This document shows, piece after piece, positions 34,493 to 40,123 of a stretch of DNA of 40,123 nt. Where the stretch lies: NCBI GenBank assembly GCA_019237115.1, contig JAFAHS010000065.1, positions 1 through 40,123 of the forward strand, written 5' to 3'. The first letter of the stretch is position 1; the number at the start of each line of letters is the position of its first letter. The notes beneath the pieces are model-generated. The model was given only the letters and a program-made list of their open reading frames with translations, made no database searches and had not been told where the DNA came from. Both the position numbers and the translations under genes were made by a program. The DNA is from Deltaproteobacteria bacterium (GTDB lineage Bacteria; Desulfobacterota; Binatia; Binatales; Binataceae).

Positions 34493-36217
34493 ATGGCAGA
34501 CTTCGATATTCACATAAAAGGCGGAACGATTGTCGACGGAACACGCGTCCCTCGCTATCGGGGCGACGTCTGGATCCGGAACGGCCGAATCGCCCACCTT
34601 GGGGGACGCGTACCCGGTTTCGCCAGCCGGACGATCGATGCGGACGGTCTCGTCGTCGCTCCGGGTTTCGTCGATCTCCACACCCATTACGACGCCCAGA
34701 TTCGCTGGGATCCGTGGTGCACTTACTCCGGATGGCACGGCGTAACCTCCGTGGTGCTCGGCAATTGCGGGTTCGGTTTCGCGCCGGTCAAGCCCGAGTA
34801 TCGCGAACGCTCGATGCTGACGATGACGCGCAATGAGGCGATCCCAATTGAAACCATGCGCGCGGGGATGAAATGGGATTGGGAAACCATTCCCGAGTAT
34901 CTCGACTCGCTGGAGCGCGCGCCCAAGGGCGTGAACTGCATCCAGTATCTGCCCACCGCCGCCCTGATGGTTTACGTGATGGGGCTCGAGGCCGCCAAAT
35001 CGCGTCCCGCTACCGAGGCCGAGCAGGCCGAGATGCGGCGGCTGTTTGACCAGGGCATGGACGCGGGTCTGTGCGGCTTCTCGATCCAGCGGCTGGGGCC
35101 CAATTCGCCGCAGCCTGACTTTGACGGCACTCCGATGGTCACGGACACCATGTCGGACGAGGATATCCTCAATCTGGCGCGAGTTCTGCGCGAGCGTGAC
35201 GAGGGGATCATCCAGATTACGCAGGTTATCAACCCCAAAGCGGACCTGGCCTTCCAGGAACGCTTGGCAGAAGAGGCGCGACGGCCGGTGCTGTACAACG
35301 TGATCGCGGCCGACACCAAGAACCCGCGGATTCATCGGCGCAGCATGGAATGGATCGAGCGCTGCCGCGCGCGCGGACTTGAGATGTTCGGACAGTCTTT
35401 CACGATGCGAAGCGGCTTTTCATTTTCGCTCGAGGGTTGGAATTTCTGGGACGGCATTCCGGCTTGGCGGGCCGTGATGTTCGGTCCGGTGGCCGAGCGG
35501 ATCGCGCGGATGAAGGATCCGGCCTGGCGCGAGCGGGTGATCCGCGAGTCCGAGGAGCATCGGGTGCGCGAGGTATATAAGGCCAACGGCGGCGCGCTGC
35601 ACACGCTCATCGTGCAGTGGGTCAACGATCGGCCCGAGCTCGAGAAATACGTGGGACGCAGCATCGGCGACATCGCGCGCGAAGAGACCAAGCAGCCGGT
35701 CGAAGTTATGATCGATCTTTCGATCGCAGGCGCGCTCAAGACGGAGTTTCGCGGCCCCGTGCCGTGCAGCAATCCTGAGCACATGGCCGAGCTGATTACG
35801 GGGTCGCCCTATACGATTCCCGGAGTGTCGGACGGCGGCGCGCACATGAAGTACTTTCTGGGCGGCGCCTACACGACGGATTTCCTGCAATGGCTGGTGC
35901 GGGATGAGCAGCGCGTTACGCTCGAGGAAGCTCACTATCGCCTCTCCGCATTGCCCGCGCACGCCGCGGGTTTCCGCGATCGCGGGACCTTGCGCGAAGG
36001 GGGATGGGCCGACCTCGTGGTTTATGACCTGAACCAGCTCGGCGTCGAGGGCGAGCTGGCGGGCGAGATCGTACACGATTTGCCGGGCGGGGAATGGCGC
36101 AGGGTACAGCGCGCCCGTGGCTATCGCGCGATCATCGTGAATGGCGAGCTCACGTTCGAGGACGGCAAACCGACCGGCGCGACGCCCGGTAAGCTGCTGC
36201 GACACGGGCGCGGCTAG
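34493..36217 (+). CDS. N-acyl-D-amino-acid deacylase-like amidohydrolase (D-aminoacylase family)
   Basis: A 574-residue metallohydrolase from ATG 34493, after AAAGGGAGAGCC; an upstream in-frame GTG at 34445 is unlikely. The urease-like barrel begins FDIHIKGGTIVDGT. The metal motif is DLHTHYDAQ (His63, His65), followed by GNCGFG, where Cys92 matches the zinc-bridging Cys of D-aminoacylases. The later half carries TDTMSDEDIL, HTLIVQWVND and SDGGAHMKYF, a His/Asp pair, and ends with the standard LREGGWADLVVYDLNQLG. It hydrolyses N-acyl amino acids or hydantoin- or dihydroorotate-like amides. This branch is common in soil bacteria, with substrate unknown. Confidence 0.93.
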   Translation: MADFDIHIKGGTIVDGTRVPRYRGDVWIRNGRIAHLGGRVPGFASRTIDADGLVVAPGFVDLHTHYDAQIRWDPWCTYSGWHGVTSVVLGNCGFGFAPVKPEYRERSMLTMTRNEAIPIETMRAGMKWDWETIPEYLDSLERAPKGVNCIQYLPTAALMVYVMGLEAAKSRPATEAEQAEMRRLFDQGMDAGLCGFSIQRLGPNSPQPDFDGTPMVTDTMSDEDILNLARVLRERDEGIIQITQVINPKADLAFQERLAEEARRPVLYNVIAADTKNPRIHRRSMEWIERCRARGLEMFGQSFTMRSGFSFSLEGWNFWDGIPAWRAVMFGPVAERIARMKDPAWRERVIRESEEHRVREVYKANGGALHTLIVQWVNDRPELEKYVGRSIGDIAREETKQPVEVMIDLSIAGALKTEFRGPVPCSNPEHMAELITGSPYTIPGVSDGGAHMKYFLGGAYTTDFLQWLVRDEQRVTLEEAHYRLSALPAHAAGFRDRGTLREGGWADLVVYDLNQLGVEGELAGEIVHDLPGGEWRRVQRARGYRAIIVNGELTFEDGKPTGATPGKLLRHGRG

Positions 36218-36313
36218 GTTCGGGAGCCGTCTATAAATCCGGGCTTAGCCGTTTTCGCTATATCCCGAAGTGGATGCCACGCGGGCCGTCCTTCACGTTT
36301 ACGGACCACCTTG

Positions 36314-36334
36314 AGCCGGGAGTCCGGACCGGCT
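36314..36334. terminator. Possible bidirectional terminator
   Basis: AGCCGG and CCGGCT form a 6-bp stem with a 9-nt loop between the converging amidohydrolase and SRAP genes. TTCT follows on the plus side, and the A6 run just beyond (36339-36344) reads as T6 for the opposite strand, though on its upstream side. Weak. Confidence 0.3.
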
Positions 36335-36336
36335 TT

Positions 36337-37038
36337 CTAAAAAAGGCTCCGCTGCGCCGGGCTCGTTCGATCGGGCCTCAGCAGCTCCGGCCCGTCATTC
36401 TTCACGTTATTCACGAGTGATGAAGCGGGGCTCAGGACCAGGCCATCGTCTGGGGCTGGTATCAGTAGCGCCTTTAGTCGCAAAGGATCTTTTTCGCTTG
36501 GATTCATCCACTCTTCTGCAGCTCGTTCGTCGAGAAGAACCGGCATTCGATCGTGAACGGGTTCCAGCAACCGATTCGCTCTGGTCGTGACGATGGTGAA
36601 GGTTCGCTGCCAGTGGCTCGGTTCCGGCTGCCATGCCTCGTAAAGTCCGGCCAACCAGAGCAATCCGCCGTTGGCGGAATGAATCCAAAGCGGTTCGCGA
36701 TTGTCCTTGGGCCCGCGCCATTCATAGAAACCGTCGGCAGGAACGATGCAGCGACGCTTCGCAAATGCGTCCCTGAACGACGGCCGGGACTCAATCGTTT
36801 CGGCCTTGGCGTTGATGCACGAGGCTGCCGAGCTGCTATTGGTCGCCCAGCTGTTCACAAGACCCCACCGCGCTGGAAGGAGATCACGCCTTTCGTACTT
36901 GGTCCGGATCACGAAGTGATCCTGGAGGGGCGCGATATTGTAGTGCGGATGGTAGTCGCGCAGATCCCTTTCGTCCACGCCCAGCAACTCAGCGAGTTCG
37001 CGGCGGTCCTGACGGGTCAGGGTGAAGCGTCCACACAT
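36337..37038 (-). CDS. SOS response-associated peptidase (SRAP/YedK, HMCES)
   Basis: A 233-residue SRAP protein. Cys2 (MCGRF) is the nucleophile once Met is removed. Asn34 (YNIAP), Asn76 (NAKAET), Glu106 (FYEWR) and His162 (VHDRMP) complete the conserved active site. HMCES-type proteins form a covalent link to abasic sites in single-stranded DNA and protect them from strand breakage. It lies 38 nt behind the DNA ligase gene on the same strand, so both are likely one repair operon. The ATG is preceded by AGGGAAAGAG. Its stop lies just beside the hairpin region at 36314-36334. Confidence 0.95.
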   Translation of the reverse strand: MCGRFTLTRQDRRELAELLGVDERDLRDYHPHYNIAPLQDHFVIRTKYERRDLLPARWGLVNSWATNSSSAASCINAKAETIESRPSFRDAFAKRRCIVPADGFYEWRGPKDNREPLWIHSANGGLLWLAGLYEAWQPEPSHWQRTFTIVTTRANRLLEPVHDRMPVLLDERAAEEWMNPSEKDPLRLKALLIPAPDDGLVLSPASSLVNNVKNDGPELLRPDRTSPAQRSLF

Positions 37039-37076
37039 ACTTCGTAACTCTTTCCCTGGCTAATCCCGGTTGCCGC

Positions 37077-38033
37077 TCAGGAACTCTTGCGTACCACGGA
37101 CCTCGGCGCCTTGTCTTCGCGGAGCCCGATAAACTTCGCGTGTCTCAGGTGATTTGCCTCGGTCCACTCAACGTATTCCACGGCACAAACGAGTCGCGGT
37201 CGTAGCCAACGGCACTCCTTCATGTCTTCAGCCGTGAGACCTTCTCCCCACCTGCCTTTTCTGGTTTCCGGAAGATTCCTGAAGGGGCATTGTTCAATAT
37301 CCAGCCCACGGAGGCGATTGAATAGCAGGGTTCGCGCTGCTGGAACAAAGCCGGCGCGCACCCGAGCCGCAAACATGAGGTCTTTACCTTGATAGTAGCC
37401 GACCAGAATTGAATCAAAGTTGTCGGGGGTCGGGACGTAACCGCCGATGACAAACTCCTGACCCCGGTTTACCCGCATTTTGCGCCAGGCGCCCGAGCGG
37501 CGGCCCACTTCGTACAAACTGTCACGCCGTTTCGCAATAACCCCTTCCAGACCGCTTTCCCTTATCACGCGAATGAACTGATCGGCTGAGACCTCGAAGC
37601 TCTCGGACAGACGGATAGGTTCTCCAAGGTGCGCCAGGAGCTTCGTCCGCAACATTTCTCGGCGAGCCTCGAGGGGCAAACCCTTCAAATCCGCGCCAGC
37701 CAGGAGGAGGAGGTCAAAACCATAGAATGCGATGGTTTGATCGCGCCCTCGAGAATTCTGCAGAAGACTGAAGGACGGCCGTCCGGCGGCGTCAAGCGCA
37801 ACTATCTCTCCGTCCATCATCGTGTCGTCGGGAAGGGGCTGGAGGGCCCTGGTAATTTCAGGAAACCGGGTGCTCAGGTCTTTGCCATTGCGCGACAGCA
37901 GCTTGCAGCGGCCCCCGGTCTTGATTGCCAGGCCACGATAGCCGTCGAGCTTCAACTCGTAGAACCACTGAGGTCCCGATGGCAGCTCCGAAGTCGCCAC
38001 ACAGAGCATCGGTTCGATGAATCGCGCCTTCAT
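37077..38033 (-). CDS. ATP-dependent DNA ligase, LigD-type ligase domain
   Basis: A 318-residue stand-alone ligase from ATG 38033; the frame is open 83 codons further, but the residues before the ATG are low-complexity and not ligase-like. WFYELKLDGYR (motif I) places the AMP-binding Lys28. LSRNGKDLSTRFPEI is motif Ia/III-like, MDGEIVALD is motif III, EGVIAKRRD is motif IV and WRKMRV is motif V. An OB-fold C-terminus follows (GGYVPTPDNFDSILVGYY). Ku, LigD polymerase and LigD nuclease domains are absent from this gene and the window. It probably seals nicks in repair together with the following SRAP. Confidence 0.94.
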   Translation of the reverse strand: MKARFIEPMLCVATSELPSGPQWFYELKLDGYRGLAIKTGGRCKLLSRNGKDLSTRFPEITRALQPLPDDTMMDGEIVALDAAGRPSFSLLQNSRGRDQTIAFYGFDLLLLAGADLKGLPLEARREMLRTKLLAHLGEPIRLSESFEVSADQFIRVIRESGLEGVIAKRRDSLYEVGRRSGAWRKMRVNRGQEFVIGGYVPTPDNFDSILVGYYQGKDLMFAARVRAGFVPAARTLLFNRLRGLDIEQCPFRNLPETRKGRWGEGLTAEDMKECRWLRPRLVCAVEYVEWTEANHLRHAKFIGLREDKAPRSVVRKSS

Positions 38034-38175
38034 TATATAAGGACCCTTAGCCCCTGGTTCGGGCTCACCTATATCATTTGCTCGAAGCGAATAAAAAACG
38101 AAACTGGGGTGCTGTGGCCTCTTTCGGGGAAGAGAGGTGCTGATGGAGATACTGGCAACGATAACTAAGCCTGAA

Positions 38176-38197
38176 ACCCGAAAGACTGATTTCGGGT
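38176..38197. promoter_or_regulatory. 8-bp hairpin between ligase and GNAT genes
   Basis: ACCCGAAA and TTTCGGGT flank a GACTGA loop in the 193-nt divergent region. It may be an operator for either gene. There is no T tract, so it is not a normal terminator. Confidence 0.4.
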
Positions 38198-38226
38198 GAG
38201 AGTTTGAGGCAGTAAGGAGAGGTACG

Positions 38227-38820
38227 GTGACAGTGCCCACACTGAATACCGATCGACTGACAATTCGACCCTTGACCGTCAACGACTTGTCGGTTTGTCA
38301 TCAGCTCTATTTGGACACCGGATGGGCTGACCAGGGGCTTACGGATGAGGGAAATCTCCAAATTCGGCGCAGCTGGCTCGATTGGGCAATCCGAAACTAC
38401 ACGGAGCTCGACCGGTTGAAGCAGCCTCCTTACGGCGATCGCGCGGTCGAGCTTCGTGAGAACGGTCGGCTCATCGGATTGGTGGGTCTGGTGCCTTTGC
38501 TCGCTCCTTTCGCTCAGTTGCCGACTTTCGGCAGTCAGGTCGACCCGCCTTTCTCGGCCGAGGTGGGACTCTTTTGGATGATCAGCCCAGCGATGCAGGG
38601 TCGGGGCTTCGCGACGGAAGCGGCTCGCGCTCTGGTGAGTTATGCTTTCGACGTTCTGAAACTGGGCAGAATAATGGCAGGAACCGGATACGATAACCTC
38701 GCATCGATCGCTGTCATGCGAAAACTCGGAATGAGGATCGAGAGAAATCCATTTACGAGCCCGGTTTGGTTTGAGACTACGGGAATTCTTTACAAGGAAC
38801 GTCAGGAACCCAAGCTCTGA
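38227..38820 (+). CDS. GNAT family N-acetyltransferase
   Basis: A 197-residue acetyltransferase. It begins TDRLTIRPLTVNDL, typical of RimJ/RimL-like GNATs. Motif A, with GLFWMISPAMQGRGFATEAA, has the acetyl-CoA pyrophosphate loop Q-G-R-G-F-A. NLASIAVMRKLGMRIE is the C-terminal GNAT signature. The start is a GTG after AAGGAGAGGTACG. A long loop after beta-4 (LLAPFAQLPTFGSQVDPPF) is unusual but common in this branch. Substrate unknown. It stops immediately before the cyclase remnant. Confidence 0.92.
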   Translation: MTVPTLNTDRLTIRPLTVNDLSVCHQLYLDTGWADQGLTDEGNLQIRRSWLDWAIRNYTELDRLKQPPYGDRAVELRENGRLIGLVGLVPLLAPFAQLPTFGSQVDPPFSAEVGLFWMISPAMQGRGFATEAARALVSYAFDVLKLGRIMAGTGYDNLASIAVMRKLGMRIERNPFTSPVWFETTGILYKERQEPKL

Positions 38821-39031
38821 GATTCCTCGCCGATCGCCACGGGTCACAATGAACCAAACGCGCACTACCATCGATCCCGAAGAAGCCCGTGCCATCGTCG
38901 ATCCAGCAGTCAAGCTGATGATCGACCGGTGCAGCACCACGGCTACGTTGCGCGAGCCACCTGGGACGGCCTCCTCTGCCGTTTGGCCGTTCGGTCGCCT
39001 TGGGCTGAACCGAACCCCGGGAGCACGCTGA
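38821..39031 (+). pseudogene. Degraded fragment of a class III cyclase
   Basis: DPEEARAIVDPAVKLMID at 38876-38929 matches the helix after the metal-binding Asp motif in cyclases. Just upstream, another frame reads FLADRHGS, resembling FADxxGS. A few codons downstream, a different frame reads QHHGYVARATWDGLL, the later EGYVA..GDG segment with the Gly of GDG replaced. At least two frame changes are needed, and the rest of the domain is missing. Confidence 0.75.
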
Positions 39032-39046
39032 CGACCAACGATCAAA

Positions 39047-39166
39047 ATGGCCGCGCAGGACGCACTCGATGTCGAAGGTTATACGCTGAGTGAAAGCCAG
39101 CGCGCAGCGATCGATCGGAGCAACGCTGAGCCGCTGTTTCCCCGTCTCCGCGGAGGCCCCTCATGA
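39047..39166 (+). pseudogene. Short C-terminal tail, amidohydrolase-2-like (inferred)
   Basis: A 39-codon frame ending in ATGA overlap with the next gene. The segment TLSESQRAAIDRSNAEPLFPRL resembles the closing helix of amidohydrolase-2 enzymes, whose end has a conserved Asn-Ala before a basic Leu-Phe. It may be a remnant or a tiny leader peptide that couples translation. Uncertain. Confidence 0.3.
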
Positions 39167-40122
39167 GCGCTTTTCGATTTGGCCCGGACAATCCTGACGA
39201 AACCTACGTGCCACACGCCTTTCCCGAACAAACGATTGACACCGGGGAGGCCGTGATCAACTACGCGGTGGCAGGATCGGCGGACCAACCGGCCTTGCTT
39301 CTGATCCCGGGACAAACCGAGTCGTGGTGGGGATATGAGCAGGCGATGGACCTGCTTAAACAGCACTTCCAGGCCTTCGCAGTCGACCTGCGCGGGCAGG
39401 GCAGATCGAGCCGGACACCCGGACGTTACACGCTCGATAATTTTGGCAACGACATGGTCAGGTTCATTGCTCTGGCTGTCAGGCGCCCGGTGATTGTCAG
39501 CGGGCTTTCGTCAGGAGGGGTGATCTCGGCATGGCTCTCTGCTTATGCGATGCCCGGCACGGTTCGCGGTGCCCACTATGAGGACCCGCCGCTGTTTGCC
39601 TCGGATGTCAGTCCCGCCTGCGGACACTCTATTCGTCAAACCATTGGACCGATCTTCGCACTGATGAGCAAATATCTGGGCGATCAGTGGAGTGTCGGTG
39701 ACTGGGCGGGAATGCATCGGGCCGCCAAGACGGAGCTTCCTGGTTGGCTGTCGAACGCGATGGCGCTGACCCTGGGCTCCGAGGTCGAAATTCCACAGCG
39801 ACTCAAGGAATACGATCCCGAGTGGGCACGTTCTTTTTGGCAGGGATCTGTCTACGCAAGCTGTGATCATGCCCGGATGCTCGCGAGGGTAAAATGCCCG
39901 GTCTTGTACACGCATCACTTCCGTAATGTTGAAGAGACCGAGGGCTCTCTGCTGGGAGCCGCGTCCGATCTGCAGGCAAAGCGCGTCTGCGCGCTGATTG
40001 CCAGCTCGGGCCAAAAGGTTGACTATCGGTCCTTCCCCAATATGCCTCATTCGATGCATGGCACCGACCCGAACTTGTTTACGCAGCTACTGGTCGAGTT
40101 CGAGGAAAAGTTGAGAGATTAA
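39163..40122 (+). CDS. Alpha/beta hydrolase
   Basis: A 319-residue hydrolase that ends one base before the window edge. It opens with a canonical fold: LLLIPGQTESWWG, the oxyanion region, then FAVDLRGQGRSS. The nucleophile elbow GLSSGG (114-119) gives Ser116. An acid in the ARVKCPVLYTHHFRNVEE region and His in MPHSMHG complete the triad. The N-terminal 30 residues (FRFGPDNPDETYVPHAFP) are slightly longer than usual. Likely an esterase, lactonase or epoxide/carboxyl hydrolase; substrate unknown. Its ATG sits in an ATGA overlap with the short upstream frame, after CGGAGG. Confidence 0.93.
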   Translation: MSAFRFGPDNPDETYVPHAFPEQTIDTGEAVINYAVAGSADQPALLLIPGQTESWWGYEQAMDLLKQHFQAFAVDLRGQGRSSRTPGRYTLDNFGNDMVRFIALAVRRPVIVSGLSSGGVISAWLSAYAMPGTVRGAHYEDPPLFASDVSPACGHSIRQTIGPIFALMSKYLGDQWSVGDWAGMHRAAKTELPGWLSNAMALTLGSEVEIPQRLKEYDPEWARSFWQGSVYASCDHARMLARVKCPVLYTHHFRNVEETEGSLLGAASDLQAKRVCALIASSGQKVDYRSFPNMPHSMHGTDPNLFTQLLVEFEEKLRD

Positions 40123-40123
40123 C

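Noticed and set aside
34466..36205. Two long minus-strand frames opposite the amidohydrolase
   Set aside because: They mirror a gene with intact metal motifs and have no family signature of their own.
38074..39045. 323-codon minus-strand frame across the GNAT gene
   Set aside because: Runs antisense to a clear GNAT and through the ligase promoter region; no domain.
1..40123. Possible defence island, prophage or mobile element
   Set aside because: No integrase, transposase, terminal repeats, CRISPR or toxin-antitoxin signature was seen; genes are ordinary chromosomal metabolic and regulatory types.

Overview
The window looks like about 40 kb of chromosome from a free-living, GC-rich soil-type bacterium. 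I place it near Binatota, Desulfobacterota, Acidobacteriota or Alphaproteobacteria by gene content only. The indicators are giant class III cyclase/AAA signalling proteins, an F420-type LLM oxidoreductase, a TIGR00027-like methyltransferase, a DUF1329 protein, an N-acyl-D-amino-acid deacylase type amidohydrolase and a LigD-type ligase. I cannot fix the taxon without a search. I see no tRNA, rRNA, CRISPR array, transposase, integrase or phage gene.

Layout. 3-3144: the C-terminal part of a cyclase-linked AAA/TPR signalling protein, then a classical SDR. 3914-7564: a Tat-exported, probably bicovalent FAD oxidase, a small protein, and an L,D-transpeptidase with a duplicated, degenerate second half. 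8194-12319: a small secreted Cys-rich protein, two VOC proteins, a SAM methyltransferase and a K+ channel-like protein, with long gene-poor gaps. 12861-16169: a full-length 1102-residue zinc-ribbon/cyclase/AAA/TPR protein. 16532-19604: an aldo-keto reductase/atypical SDR operon facing a TetR regulator across three nearly identical operators and a near-consensus promoter. 20003-22637: WrbA, an intradiol dioxygenase and a decayed two-domain META gene. 22872-24588: an ArsR, SRPBCC, DUF899 operon with ATGA overlaps and an operator lying on the start codon. 24894-31023: a ferritin-VIT iron exporter, an LLM/AKR operon and a FUSC exporter. 31306-34166: a class C beta-lactamase-like domain running into a DUF1329 domain that carries CxxCH, interrupted by one frameshift. 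34493-38820: an amidohydrolase, a DNA ligase/SRAP repair pair and a GNAT. 38821-40122: a cyclase remnant, a short tail ORF and an alpha/beta hydrolase.

How the genes fit together. Most of the window is small transcription units for redox and detoxification chemistry (SDRs, AKRs, WrbA, intradiol dioxygenase, LLM, VOC, FAD oxidase), local one-component regulators (TetR, ArsR), export and ion handling (FUSC, VIT, K+ channel) and envelope work (L,D-transpeptidase, beta-lactamase/DUF1329). No multi-gene defence or biosynthetic system is evident.

The best candidates for something new are the beta-lactamase::DUF1329(CxxCH) fusion, the triple-operator TetR switch, the apparently leaderless ArsR operon, and the tandem L,D-transpeptidase. 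The clear single-base frameshifts at 22410-22414 and about 33110-33113 fall in G/C runs, so assembly error must be excluded before calling those genes dead.
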